A stretch of 55,318 nt of DNA from JBBQZO01 sp038207625 (GCA_038207625.1 JBBQZO010000040.1:1-55318), one strand, 5' to 3'. Counted from the stretch's first letter, positions 39,515-50,562 are shown. The notes: generated from the sequence alone by a model not told the origin. Made by a program: numbers and translations.

Positions 39515-41203
39515 TCAGAAGGTTTCCCAATCGTCGTCCGGCGCGGCAGCGCGCGGCGCCGGCTGGCGCGTGACCTTGCGCTGCGCGCCGCGCTTGCCCT
39601 CACTGTCCGGCGCCGGCGTGGCAAGCACCACGGCGCGTTCCCGGCCGGCAGGCGGCCGCCCGCTCGCCTGCCCCGGCGCCAGCGTAAATACGCCGACCAC
39701 CTGGGCCAGCGCGGCGGCCTGCTCTTGCAGCGACGCGGCGGCAGCGGCAGCTTGCTCGACCAGCGCGGCGTTCTGCTGCGTGACCGCGTCCATTTGCGTG
39801 ATCGCTTCGTTGATCTGATCGATGCCCGAGGTTTGCTCCTGACTGGCTGCCGTGATCTCCTGCATGATGTCGGTGACGCTCTTGATGCTGACGACGATGG
39901 CCTGCATGGTCGAGCCGGCCTGGGCGACCAGTTTCGCACCGGTGCCCACCTTGTCGACCGAGTCGCCGATCAGCGCCTTGATTTCCTTGGCGGCGGCCGC
40001 CGAGCGCTGCGCCAGATTGCGCACTTCGCTGGCGACGACGGCAAACCCGCGTCCCTGCTCGCCGGCGCGCGCCGCCTCGACGGCCGCATTCCGCGCCAGG
40101 ATGTTGGTCTGGAAGGCGATCCCGTCGATCACCCCGATGATGTCGACGATCTTGTTCGACGAGCCGTTGATGGCGTCCATCGTGTCGATCACCTGGGCGA
40201 CCACGGCGCCGCCCTGAACGGCGATTTCGGACGCCGAAATCGCCAACTGGTTAGCCTGGCGCGCGTTGTCGGCGTTCTGTTTGACGGTGCTGGTCAGTTC
40301 CTCCATCGACGACGCGGTTTCTTCGAGCGAACTGGCCTGCTGCTCGGTGCGCGACGACAGATCGAGGTTGCCGCTGGCGATCTGGCCGGACGCGGTGGCA
40401 ATTGTATCGGTGCCGCTGCGCACCTGCGCGACAATGCCGACGAGGCTGTCGTTCATGTCTTTCAATGCCTGTATTAACTGGCCCGTCTCGTCGCTCGACC
40501 TGACCTCGATGCGGCTGCTCAGGTCGCCCCCGGCGACGGTCTGGGCGATGCGCACCGCCGCCTGCATGGAACTGACTAGCCGGCGCACAATGACCATGCC
40601 CATCCACACCACCAGAGCGATCACTGCCAACGCGATTCCCCCGGCCATCCGATTGGCATTGCTCAGTGTCTCGGCGGCCTCGTCGGCCCCCTTCTTGCCA
40701 AGGTCGGCGTTAAATTGACGATGTGCGTCGAACGCCTTGCCCAGCTTGGAGAACCCGGCCTGATTGGCCATCACCAGCGCGCGCGCCTCGTCCGCCTTGT
40801 CCTGGTCGGCCAGCGCCAGCGCCTTTGCGCGCAGCCCATCGTACTCGCCCAGTGCCGCACGGTCTTCCTGCAGCAGGGCGCGATCCCGGTCACTGGAGAT
40901 TTCATCCTTCTCGTATCGGTTCAGCGTGGCGACGATGGCGGCGTGACTGGTCTCGATCGAGGCGCCCATTGAGGCCCGGCCGGCGGCGTCTTTTTCCGCC
41001 ATGTACTGCCAGACCTGAACGCGCATGTGGGCCAGCGACGTCGCAGCGTCGTCGATGACCAGCAAACTGGGAATCGTGTTCTCGTTGGCGTAATTGGTGG
41101 CGACGTAGACCTTGTTTAGTTCGAACATGCCGAGACCGGTCAGACTGACCAGTCCTAGCACAGCGGCGCCGATCAGCAGGTACAAGCGTTGAGCGATGGT
41201 CAT
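39515..41203 (-). CDS. Methyl-accepting chemotaxis protein with altered signalling tip (MCP1)
   Basis: 562 aa. TM1 (LYLLIGAAVLGLVSLTGLGMF), a four-helix-type periplasmic domain of ~150 residues, TM2 (~190-212), HAMP (RRLVSSMQAAVRIAQTVAGGDL), and the cytoplasmic signalling hairpin. The tip reads QTNILARNAAVEAARAGEQG; residue 371 is Arg where nearly all MCPs, including the paralogue at 42081, have Leu. The C-terminus DDWETF is a CheR/CheB-tether pentapeptide (xWxxF). Signal ligand unknown. A perfect FNR-type box lies ~135 bp upstream. Confidence 0.95.
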   Translation of the reverse strand: MTIAQRLYLLIGAAVLGLVSLTGLGMFELNKVYVATNYANENTIPSLLVIDDAATSLAHMRVQVWQYMAEKDAAGRASMGASIETSHAAIVATLNRYEKDEISSDRDRALLQEDRAALGEYDGLRAKALALADQDKADEARALVMANQAGFSKLGKAFDAHRQFNADLGKKGADEAAETLSNANRMAGGIALAVIALVVWMGMVIVRRLVSSMQAAVRIAQTVAGGDLSSRIEVRSSDETGQLIQALKDMNDSLVGIVAQVRSGTDTIATASGQIASGNLDLSSRTEQQASSLEETASSMEELTSTVKQNADNARQANQLAISASEIAVQGGAVVAQVIDTMDAINGSSNKIVDIIGVIDGIAFQTNILARNAAVEAARAGEQGRGFAVVASEVRNLAQRSAAAAKEIKALIGDSVDKVGTGAKLVAQAGSTMQAIVVSIKSVTDIMQEITAASQEQTSGIDQINEAITQMDAVTQQNAALVEQAAAAAASLQEQAAALAQVVGVFTLAPGQASGRPPAGRERAVVLATPAPDSEGKRGAQRKVTRQPAPRAAAPDDDWETF

Positions 41204-41331
41204 GTCTCGATCTCTTTCTTGTCAATGTATGTGGAAAATGCGCGCCGTTCCGGCATTGCCAGCCGCGTCTCCCAGCGATGCGCACTGTGCAGTTTCGAAA
41301 TAAGCATCCGCCAAACGGACTCGCCGATTCG

Positions 41332-41345
41332 TTGATGTAAATCAA
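41332..41345. promoter_or_regulatory. FNR/Anr-type box upstream of MCP1
   Basis: TTGATGTAAATCAA, a perfect match to TTGAT-N4-ATCAA, centred about 135 bp before the MCP1 start. A near-identical arrangement precedes MCP2. Regulators of the Crp/Fnr family bind such sites when oxygen is low. No such regulator gene is in the window. Confidence 0.7.
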
Positions 41346-41485
41346 GAACAGGTCAATTAGGCGATGACAGGCGTTTAAATTTTGCCGGTGGAATACACTA
41401 TATCTGTGCTCTGTCCGAGAGCAAGAATATTCATGGTCATTCGATAATTTACTCAAGGAATCAAACCACACTGGCCAGCATACGG

Positions 41486-41514
41486 CCAAGCGCGCCACAC
41501 GCTGGCGCGCTTGG
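41486..41514. other. Perfect 12-bp stem-loop between the chemoreceptors
   Basis: CCAAGCGCGCCA pairs with TGGCGCGCTTGG across the 5-nt loop CACGC. It has no following T-run. It lies in the gap 41204-42080, which otherwise holds only the FNR-type box and the upstream region of MCP1. It could act as a barrier between the two genes. Confidence 0.5.
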
Positions 41515-42080
41515 CGCTGCTGCGCCCGCTGGCGAGCAAGCGCTATCGAATCGGGAAATGGCCGGCTGGCCCGCGCGGGAAACGCTTTGGCATGGCCGCT
41601 GCGGCTCGTCGGGCCGCGCTCGCCAGGACAGCGCGCATTACTGCTTGCCGCTGCCCGCTGAAGGGCAGGCGCTGGCAGTCTCCAATAACGTGAATTATCC
41701 GCACAGGCGGCTCGCCCTTGTCAATCACTGATGCGCGGCGACGCGATGCGCGCACACGGGATACTGCCATCGCCAGAAAACCGACGCACCTGGCAACGCG
41801 CCATGCGGATCAAGCTGTCCGGGCGCCATGGGTCGTGCGCCTGCAAGAGTGCCCGCATGGGCGCGCCCCACTGGTGCGCGACGATTAACGATGGCAAGCC
41901 AGCGACATGCGCCGGCGTGTGCGTGCCGCGCTCAGGCGTCGAATCGGGCGGGACGCGCCGGACGTCCACGCGGCGCGGCAAGGCCGGGCTGGCGCCCGGG
42001 GCGCCGGGCGTGGCGCCGACGCGCGGGCGCACCGGCCCGGCGCGCTGGCGGCGCCGCCAGCCGATGCCGGCAAGCCCCGG

Positions 42081-43769
42081 TCAGAACGATTCCCACTCGT
42101 CGCCCGCGGCGAGCGCTGACGGCGCCGGCTGGCGCGCGCGTGGCCCCTGCGCGCTGCGCTTGCGCGCCTTACCGGGCGTTGGCATGGCAAGCACCACCGC
42201 GCGTTCGCGCCCGGCGCCCGCCCGCCCGGCCGCCTGCCCTGGCGCGAGCGTAAATACACTGACCACCTGAGCGAGCGCGCCGGCCTGCTCTTGCAGCGAC
42301 GCGGCCGCCGCAGCGGCCTGTTCGACCAGCGCCGCGTTCTGCTGCGTGACCGCGTCCATTTGGGTGATCGCTTCGTTGATCTGCTCGATGCCCGAGGTCT
42401 GTTCCTGACTGGCCGCCGTGATCTCGTGCATGATGTCGGTCACGTTTTTAATGCTGACGACAATGGCCTGCATGGTCGTGCCCGCTTGCGCGACCAGCTT
42501 GGCGCCAGTGTCGACCTTGTCGACCGAATCGCCGATTAACATCTTGATTTCCTTGGCGGCGGCAGCCGAGCGCTGGGCCAGATTGCGCACTTCGCTGGCG
42601 ACGACGGCAAAACCGCGCCCCTGCTCGCCGGCGCGTGCCGCCTCGACGGCCGCATTCAGCGCCAGGATGTTGGTCTGGAAGGCGATCCCGTCGATCACCC
42701 CGATGATGTCGACGATCTTGTTCGACGAGCCGTTGATGGCGCCCATCGTGTCGATGACCTGCGCGACGACGACGCCGCCCTGGACGGCAATTTCGGACGC
42801 CGAGATCGCCAGCTGGTTGGCCTGGCGCGCATTGTCGGCGTTCTGTTTGACTGTACTGGTCAACTCCTCCATCGACGACGCGGTCTCCTCGAGCGAACTG
42901 GCCTGCTGCTCGGTACGCGACGACAGATCGAGGTTGCCGCTGGCGATCTGGCTGGATGCGGTGGCGATCATGTCGGTACCGCCGCGTACCTGGCCGACGA
43001 TGCCAACGAGGCTGTCGTTCATGTCTTTCAGTGCCTGGATCAACTGGCCCGTCTCGTCGTTCGACCTGACTTCGATGCGGCTGCTCAGGTCGCCCGAAGC
43101 GACCGTGCGCGCGATGCGCACCGCCGCCTGCAAGGAACTGACCAAACCGCGCACGATGAAGATACCCATCGCCATCACCAAGGCGATCACCACGACGGCG
43201 ATCCCGACCGCCATGCGATTGGCATCGGTGAGTATCAGGCGGCCTTGCTCGGCCCCCATCTTGCCCGCTTCGACGTTGTATTGGCGATGCGTATCGATCG
43301 CCGTGGTCAGCTTGTTCAAGGTCGCCTGATTGGCGATGAGCAGCTCGCGCGCGCCGTCCGCCTTGTCCTCGTTGCCCAGCGCCTGCGCTTTCGCGCGCAG
43401 CGCATCATAGTCGCGCAGCGCGGCGCGGTCGGCCAGCAACAGCGCCTTATCCTTGTCATCATTGAGTTCGTCACGCTCATATTTATCCAGCGCCGCGACC
43501 ACGCTCACGTGGCTCGCCTCCATCGACGCAGTCTCCTTGCTGCGTTCGGCCGGATCCTTGCTCGCCAATACTTGCCACAGCTGGAAGCGCATTTGTGCCA
43601 GTGGATCGGATACGGCATCGAGCGCCAGCAAACCGGGGACCGTGTTGACGTTGGCGTAATTGGCCGCTGCATAGACCTTGTTCAATTCATAGACGCCAAG
43701 ACCGGTCAGACTGGCCAGTCCGAGCACGACAACGACGATCAGCAAATACAGGCGATGGGCAATAGTCAT
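42081..43769 (-). CDS. Methyl-accepting chemotaxis protein (MCP2), paralogue of MCP1
   Basis: 562 aa from the ATG at 43769, the position equivalent to the MCP1 start; the frame is open further upstream but this start places TM1 (LYLLIVVVVLGLASLTGLGVY) at the N-terminus. Same layout as MCP1: periplasmic helical domain, TM2, HAMP, signalling hairpin, C-terminal GDEWESF tether. The tip motif is the normal QTNILALNAAVEAARAGEQG with Leu371. The sensor domains diverge far more than the signalling domains, so the ligands probably differ. An FNR-like box lies ~120 bp upstream. Confidence 0.95.
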   Translation of the reverse strand: MTIAHRLYLLIVVVVLGLASLTGLGVYELNKVYAAANYANVNTVPGLLALDAVSDPLAQMRFQLWQVLASKDPAERSKETASMEASHVSVVAALDKYERDELNDDKDKALLLADRAALRDYDALRAKAQALGNEDKADGARELLIANQATLNKLTTAIDTHRQYNVEAGKMGAEQGRLILTDANRMAVGIAVVVIALVMAMGIFIVRGLVSSLQAAVRIARTVASGDLSSRIEVRSNDETGQLIQALKDMNDSLVGIVGQVRGGTDMIATASSQIASGNLDLSSRTEQQASSLEETASSMEELTSTVKQNADNARQANQLAISASEIAVQGGVVVAQVIDTMGAINGSSNKIVDIIGVIDGIAFQTNILALNAAVEAARAGEQGRGFAVVASEVRNLAQRSAAAAKEIKMLIGDSVDKVDTGAKLVAQAGTTMQAIVVSIKNVTDIMHEITAASQEQTSGIEQINEAITQMDAVTQQNAALVEQAAAAAASLQEQAGALAQVVSVFTLAPGQAAGRAGAGRERAVVLAMPTPGKARKRSAQGPRARQPAPSALAAGDEWESF

Positions 43770-43883
43770 TTCCGAGGCTCTTTCAGGTGGATGATCCAAG
43801 CACGCAGATTGCGCGCAGCCGCTGGCGTTGCACGGCGATTGCGATGCCCGATTGAGCATCCGCGTGCACACGAGCAAGAAACG

Positions 43884-43897
43884 TTGATCCCCATCAT
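43884..43897. promoter_or_regulatory. FNR/Anr-like box upstream of MCP2
   Basis: TTGATCCCCATCAT, one mismatch from TTGAT-N4-ATCAA, about 120 bp before the MCP2 start, at nearly the same distance as the perfect box of MCP1. The gap 43770-44135 shows no other feature. Confidence 0.5.
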
Positions 43898-44135
43898 AAC
43901 CGCGAAGACTAACTCATAGTATGTAAAATTTGTTTACCAAAAGACACAGCTGCGCGGCCGACCAGTCCGCCGCCCGACGCTCTGCTGCGTCAACAAGTCA
44001 TTTGAATCATTGCGCGGTGGCGGGCGAGTTGTCCGGCGCGTGGCGTGCTCGGCGAGCGACGCGGGGTCGTACTCGGCAGTCCCGGGCGCGCTTGCGCCGG
44101 GCGTCGCCGACATCGTGCCCAGCTGGCGCCGCGAT

Positions 44136-45461
44136 TTATTGCGCGGCACCCTTGGACGGCGGGCAGGCGCTGGCCGTTTCCAGCAACTTCGTCTGGTCCG
44201 GCGCGTAGCCGCTCAGCGCAGCCTTGGCCAGTTCGACGTCCTTGCCCAGTTCCGTCAGGTAGCGCGTGCGCTCCTCGCTTTGCCATTCGCCGTCGGAAAA
44301 GCTCTTGGCCGGATAGCTCTTGCTGACATAGGCAGGACCGACGATGCGCGCCATCAGCGCCCGATCGGGATCGGTGTCCTCCTTGAGCAGATAGCCGTCG
44401 ATATCGCGCAGCGTGAGCGGAAACACCGGCTCGGCATCGCGCATCAGTTTACCGAACACGGTCAGGCGCACTTCGCGCGTGCCCACCGCCAGCGTATCGT
44501 TGAAGGTGGCCAGCGCGAACGGGTGGCCCTTGGCGTCGTCCACCCTGCCGGTGACGATGTAGCGACCGGCGCGCCGCACCTCGGCCTTCATGTAAAAATT
44601 CAGCGAACCGTTTTCCTGCGCCTCGCGGATCTGGCCCGACCAGGTGGCCGGGATCTCGGGCGTGTAGATGACGTCAAACAGCACCACGCCGGTGCGTTCG
44701 CCGACGCTGTATTTGACCTCGGTGCGGATGGTGCCGTTAAAGCCGGCCAGACCCGTTTGGGCCGGTGCCAGCAGGCCCGAGAACACGCCATCGCCGGCCA
44801 CCGCGTCGGCACCAACGCCGCCGTCGGCGAACGCCAGCGTCACCGGCGCGACCTCGCGCTGGCCCTGAAAATTGAGGCCGCGTGCCTGCGCGCGCGTGAC
44901 GAACAGCGGCAGCTTGCGGCCCTCGTTGTCGGTCGCCGTCAGCGAAAACGCGGCCGCTTCGCCGGACGCCAGAAACACCCGCGACTGGCTAGTCGAGATG
45001 CGCACCGACGCGTCGGTGCCGCCGCCGTCCTTGCGCATCGCATGCGATTCGGTCACGGGGTCGTTGGGACGAACCTGGTCGGGATGTTCGCTGATCGGGC
45101 GCGAGCTGTTCGGATAGCGCGTGCCGTCGCGGTAGCTGCACAAGGTGTGGCTGACCAGCTCAAGTTGCTGGACCAGCTCCGGCAGGCGATTCGCACGCTC
45201 GGCCGGCGCCGGCTGGGCGGCACCGGCCGGAAGGCCATCGAACCAGGCCGGCGCACGCGGCGCGCTGCCCGCTTGCCGGGCCGGCGCGGCCGGCGCCGCA
45301 GCGCCCGATGGCCACCACCACAGGGCGGCGGCCAACGCAACGAGCGCGACGAGCGCGCCGGTCAACGCTGCCCGGTGCCGACGCAGCCAGCCGGGTGGCG
45401 TGCCGGACGGCGTGCCGGACGGCGCCGCGGCGCCAGGGCGTTTCGGCCGTTTAGAGGGCAC
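44136..45461 (-). CDS. Membrane-anchored beta-rich protein (possible choice-of-anchor X type)
   Basis: 441 aa, GTG start at 45461 overlapping the hydrolase gene stop by 11 bp. Basic N-terminus, one membrane helix (ALTGALVALVALAAALWWW), a Pro/Ala linker, then ~330 residues with features of surface beta-domains: ASGEAAAFSLTATDNEGR, ADAVAGDGVFSGLLAP, FYMKAEVRRAGRYIVTGRVDD, LTLRDIDGYLLKEDTDPDR. I recall proteins like this as 'choice-of-anchor X' domain proteins, without certainty. A type II signal-anchor topology would place the body in the periplasm. Coupled to the hydrolase-like gene upstream, so they probably act together. Confidence 0.65.
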   Translation of the reverse strand: MPSKRPKRPGAAAPSGTPSGTPPGWLRRHRAALTGALVALVALAAALWWWPSGAAAPAAPARQAGSAPRAPAWFDGLPAGAAQPAPAERANRLPELVQQLELVSHTLCSYRDGTRYPNSSRPISEHPDQVRPNDPVTESHAMRKDGGGTDASVRISTSQSRVFLASGEAAAFSLTATDNEGRKLPLFVTRAQARGLNFQGQREVAPVTLAFADGGVGADAVAGDGVFSGLLAPAQTGLAGFNGTIRTEVKYSVGERTGVVLFDVIYTPEIPATWSGQIREAQENGSLNFYMKAEVRRAGRYIVTGRVDDAKGHPFALATFNDTLAVGTREVRLTVFGKLMRDAEPVFPLTLRDIDGYLLKEDTDPDRALMARIVGPAYVSKSYPAKSFSDGEWQSEERTRYLTELGKDVELAKAALSGYAPDQTKLLETASACPPSKGAAQ

Positions 45462-46338
45462 TACTGACCATGGCGCTGCGGACCACGGAAATGATGCCCT
45501 GCCAGTTACCGTTGGCGTAGTGGTTATACGCCTCGGCGTCGTCGCGGAACAGCACCGAATGGTAGCCCCACTTCGACGTGCCGCCCTCGTTGGCGGCGGT
45601 GCCCATCGTCAGGTCGTTGCAGAACCAGTCACTGGGATTGCAAAATGCCGCGCCCGACGAACCGGACACGCCGCCCGAGCTGTGATACGCGACGGCCTCG
45701 TCGTCCTGGCCCGGCAAGATGCCCGAATAGAGCGTGCCCTTGGCGCCGGCATACATGTAGAACCACACATTGTGGGTGTCGTTATGGTTATACATGGCGC
45801 GCGCGGTGGTGGTCTTCAAGTCCTTCACCAGCGGCTCGGAGGTGGTCCACGAGCCAGCGTCGGACAGCTCGGAGCCGCCTGCGGCGCCGGACGCGGCGCG
45901 CACCCATTTGATGTTCCAGCCGACCTGGCTGGTGCCGTCCGAATTGCCGCACACACCGCCGGCGGCCGGGCTGGCGTTCTTCTTCATGCGCGACGAGCCG
46001 CCGTAGTTGGCCAGCGTGTAGCCCATCATCAGGTCGCCCGCGCTGTGGGTAGCCACATAGCACCAGTTCTGACCCGTGCAAAAGCAATCCATCGCGTCGC
46101 GGATCTTGCCGTTTTGCGAAGCGATGCTGTTGTAGCCATCCCAGTTGACGGCCTTTTTGTTCACGCCCGCGTCCGTCGTACCCGGCCCCCAGTAGGTGAA
46201 GCTGGCGTAGTCGCCCACCACCCCGCCGCCGCCCCGCCCATTGACCCACAAGGTGTAGTTGGTGGCGCTGGCACTGCTCGATATGGCCAGCAATGCGGTC
46301 AACAACAAGGCGGAAACAAGGCGGAATAATCTGGTCAT
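45451..46338 (-). CDS. Secreted alpha/beta-hydrolase-like protein
   Basis: 295 aa from the ATG at 46338, which has AGGAGA 7 nt upstream; the frame is open to 46383. Signal peptide (LVSALLLTALLAISSSASA). The sequence WCYVATHSAGDLMMGY contains a nucleophile-elbow-like HSAG (GxSxG variant with Thr first), near residue ~105. PGQDDEAVAYHSS and KWGYHSVLFRDD offer the possible Asp and His. Several Cys (CFCTGQNWC, FCNPSDWFC) suggest disulfides. Substrate unknown; lipase, esterase or depolymerase are possible. The downstream membrane-anchored protein overlaps its end. Confidence 0.68.
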   Translation of the reverse strand: MTRLFRLVSALLLTALLAISSSASATNYTLWVNGRGGGGVVGDYASFTYWGPGTTDAGVNKKAVNWDGYNSIASQNGKIRDAMDCFCTGQNWCYVATHSAGDLMMGYTLANYGGSSRMKKNASPAAGGVCGNSDGTSQVGWNIKWVRAASGAAGGSELSDAGSWTTSEPLVKDLKTTTARAMYNHNDTHNVWFYMYAGAKGTLYSGILPGQDDEAVAYHSSGGVSGSSGAAFCNPSDWFCNDLTMGTAANEGGTSKWGYHSVLFRDDAEAYNHYANGNWQGIISVVRSAMVSSAL

Positions 46339-46777
46339 GAACATCTCCTGGAAGAACATGGATGAAATACCGACGCGTCCCATCTCGGTCGCCGATGCGG
46401 CGATGGCGGAACTACGCTCAAAGCATCATAGGCCTGCGCCGCGTCCCTGTATGCACCGGCCGGCGAGGTGGCTCGCAAAGTTAGAGGGCTGTCTCTAAAT
46501 GCCAACTGACTGTCGCGCCGCAGCCACGCCAACGTAGCGGCACGCACGCTGTGCGCAGCACGACCAGTCCCGTGCGGCCAGAACACCGGTCCATGAACAA
46601 AAAGCTGCCCGCCGGCCGGCGCTTACAATTTATTGCAAAATACGCAAAGAGGCTGAGGGACGCGCGCTGCCTGGCGCGTTAGTATGGGGCTCGTCTAGCG
46701 TCGCGGCCCGCGCCGCCGGGCGCCGGGTTGGGCCGCTGCGGCCAGCCTGAACCGCTCATCCACCGGAGCCCGTTTCC
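46339..46777. other. Divergent intergenic region
   Basis: About 440 bp between the divergent hydrolase-like gene and the DUF1800 gene. I see no gene and no convincing promoter; a TACAAT element near 46623 lacks a -35 partner. Confidence 0.45.
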
Positions 46778-48294
<1,517 letters not shown>

Positions 48295-48307
<13 letters not shown>

Positions 48308-48322
48308 CGATGTACCGCTAAC
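48295..48322. repeat. 14-bp tandem duplication across the DUF1800 stop codon
   Basis: GATGTACCGCTGAC is followed directly by GATGTACCGCTAAC. The first copy ends the gene with TGA; the second would end with TAA. Probably a recent slippage event. Confidence 0.85.
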
Positions 48323-48334
48323 ACCACGGAGAGC

Positions 48335-49519
48335 ATGATGAAACGCCGCACACTACTGAACACGCTGGCCGCCCTGCCGCTGGCCGCCGTCACCGGACAA
48401 CTGTGGGCCGCCCCGGCCACCAGCAACCGCTTGCTGGTGGTGTTCCTGCGCGGCGGCTACGACGCCAACACTCTGCTGGTGCCGGTGGCAAGCAAGTTGT
48501 ATTACGAAGCGCGCCCCAATATCGCCATCGCCGCGCCCGGCGGCGGTCCCAACGCGGCACTGGCGCTGGACGCGAACTGGGGCCTGCACCCGGTTCTCAA
48601 GGACAGCATCTTTCCACTGTTCCAAAGCGGCCAGGCCGCCTTCATCCCGTTCGCCGGCACCGACGACACCTCGCGCAGCCACTTCGAGACCCAGGACACG
48701 ATCGAGCTGGGCCAGGCGCTGGGCGCCAACCGCGACTACCGCTCGGGCTTTCTGAACCGGCTGGCCGAGACGCTGGGCGCGGGCGCGCTGGCGTTTACCG
48801 ACCAACTGCCGTTGATCATGCAAGGGCGCATCCAGGTACCCAACACGGCGCTGCGCACGCTGTCCAAACCCTCGGTCGACACACGCCAGAGCGCCATCAT
48901 CGCCGACATGTACAAGGACACGGCGCTGGCCCAGCCCGTCAACGAAGGTTTTACGGTGCGCGCCGACGTGATGCGTGAAATGGCCGGCGAAATGGAGGCG
49001 GCCAACCGCAACGCCATCGCCGCCAAAGGTTTCGAGCTGGAGGCGCGCCGCATCGCCCGTCTGATGAAGGAAAAATACACGATCGGTTTCGTCGACGTGG
49101 GCGGCTGGGACACCCACGTCGGCCAGGGCGGCGCGACCGGCTATCTGGCCGACCGGCTGGGCGAACTGGGACGCGGTCTGGGCGCTTTCGCGCAGGAGAT
49201 GGACAGCGCCTGGCGCAACACGGTGGTGGTCGTGATCAGCGAATTTGGCCGCACCTTCCGCGAAAACGGCAACCGCGGCACCGACCACGGCCACGGCTCG
49301 GCCTACTGGGTGCTGGGCGGCGCGCTCAAGGGCGCACGCATCGCCGGCGAACAACGGCGCATCGAGGCGGCCACGCTGTTCCAGAACCGCGACCTGCCCG
49401 TGCTCAATGAATACCGCGCCGTGTTCGGCGGCCTGCTGGCGCGCATGTACGGCCTCAACAGCGCCCAGCTCGAGCATGTCTTCGCCGGCGTCAAGCCGCG
49501 CGACCTTGGGCTGGTCTAG
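48335..49519 (+). CDS. DUF1501 family protein
   Basis: 394 aa, start ATG at 48335 with GGAGAG upstream (a second ATG follows at once). The N-terminus MMKRRTLLNTLAALPLAA looks like a Tat-type or Sec signal. Family landmarks: FLRGGYDANTLLVPV, FIPFAGTDDTSRSHFETQD, VDVGGWDTHVGQGG and VVVISEFGRTFRENGNRGTD followed by HGHGSAYWVLGGAL. The fold is of the alkaline-phosphatase/sulfatase type, but activity has not been shown. Lies 27 bp after the DUF1800 gene, forming the usual two-gene operon. Confidence 0.93.
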   Translation: MMKRRTLLNTLAALPLAAVTGQLWAAPATSNRLLVVFLRGGYDANTLLVPVASKLYYEARPNIAIAAPGGGPNAALALDANWGLHPVLKDSIFPLFQSGQAAFIPFAGTDDTSRSHFETQDTIELGQALGANRDYRSGFLNRLAETLGAGALAFTDQLPLIMQGRIQVPNTALRTLSKPSVDTRQSAIIADMYKDTALAQPVNEGFTVRADVMREMAGEMEAANRNAIAAKGFELEARRIARLMKEKYTIGFVDVGGWDTHVGQGGATGYLADRLGELGRGLGAFAQEMDSAWRNTVVVVISEFGRTFRENGNRGTDHGHGSAYWVLGGALKGARIAGEQRRIEAATLFQNRDLPVLNEYRAVFGGLLARMYGLNSAQLEHVFAGVKPRDLGLV

Positions 49520-49845
49520 CCGCGCGCGGCGCGACGCGCCCAAGCACCACACGGGCGATGGATCGCGCCGATGCAAAATCGCCCGTCCGCGCAATCACAG
49601 CGCCGAGCGCAGTCCCATCGCGCTGATCAGTTCGGCTTCAAATCATGCACATGGATGTACCCTAGTTGCAATCTGAAAAAACGTTGTGTACCATTTCCGC
49701 GCCGGGCCGAGAACGCGCGTCGCGTTCCTGCCATAGTGCCCGCAATGGCCATCGGGCGCGCCGCAGTCTGACTCCCTGCGTATTGAGATCGGGCTCATCT
49801 GGGCCGTTTTACACACACCGTCACTACACTAACAAAGGACTTAAC
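49520..49845 (+). other. Intergenic region upstream of the TfpX/TfpZ-like gene
   Basis: About 330 bp with no recognisable gene. AAAGGA 6 nt before the ATG at 49846 is a good ribosome binding site for the next gene. No convincing promoter was identified. Confidence 0.4.
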
Positions 49846-50562
49846 ATGACCCGCTGGCGTGCCGCCTCCATCCATTTGGGCCTGAGTTTGAGCATTTTCG
49901 TCCTGTTCCTGGCACAAACTTTTTTAGTCTGGTATCCCGTGCCGTATTTTTCTGCCATGGGCATCTGGGGCCTGCTGGGCTTACTCGCCGGCGTCGACGT
50001 GCTGCTCGGACCGGCCCTGACCTTGCTGGTCTTTAAATCGGGAAAGAAAAGCCTGGCATTCGATCTGACCGTCATCACCATGGTCCAACTGGCCGCGCTA
50101 GGCTACGGTGGCTGGACTGTGATGATGGCGCGCCCCGTGTTTGTGGTGTTCGACGGCAACAAATTCGCCGTCACCACGGCACTGTATGCCAATAAAAATC
50201 CTGCGGCCGCACCCGCGTTTCGCCAGCCGTCATTGTTCGGCCCGGTATTTGGATACACCAAGTACGCTGAAAAGGATCTTTTCCACTATATTCTCAAGGC
50301 CGGCGTGGGCGATCGGCAAGCCGCCATCATTGCCGATTACCAGCCGTTTGAGGGCAACGAAAGCAAGGTCGTGGCGGCGGCAAAACCACTGGCGGCCTTC
50401 GCCAGCCAAGCGGCCGGGAAAACCCCACAGTTTCGCGCCTACCTGGCTGCGCATCCGACCGAGCAACGCCTGGCAGTCAACATCAGCTGGCGCGATCAGG
50501 ACGGCATCGCCCTCCTCAACGCCAAGACGGCGTTACCGGAAACCATCGTCTTGCTGCAGTAA
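49846..50562 (+). CDS. TfpX/TfpZ-type type IV pilin accessory protein
   Basis: 238 aa from the ATG at 49846, preceded by AAAGGAC. The frame stays open upstream to 49666 but without family support. N-terminal membrane segments with the motif VWYPVPYFSAMGIWGLLGLLA, then GVDVLLGPALTLLVFKSGK, both typical of TfpX/TfpZ proteins, which help type IV pilin export or folding in their native clusters. The C-terminal ~150 residues form a soluble domain (FVVFDGNKFAVTTALYANKN). No pilin gene adjoins it, so it may be a stray copy with another partner. Confidence 0.83.
   Translation: MTRWRAASIHLGLSLSIFVLFLAQTFLVWYPVPYFSAMGIWGLLGLLAGVDVLLGPALTLLVFKSGKKSLAFDLTVITMVQLAALGYGGWTVMMARPVFVVFDGNKFAVTTALYANKNPAAAPAFRQPSLFGPVFGYTKYAEKDLFHYILKAGVGDRQAAIIADYQPFEGNESKVVAAAKPLAAFASQAAGKTPQFRAYLAAHPTEQRLAVNISWRDQDGIALLNAKTALPETIVLLQ

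Noticed and set aside
42081..43877. Longer MCP2 start 36 codons upstream
   Set aside because: The extra residues have shadow-like composition and would put TM1 far from the N-terminus; the ATG at 43769 matches the paralogue.
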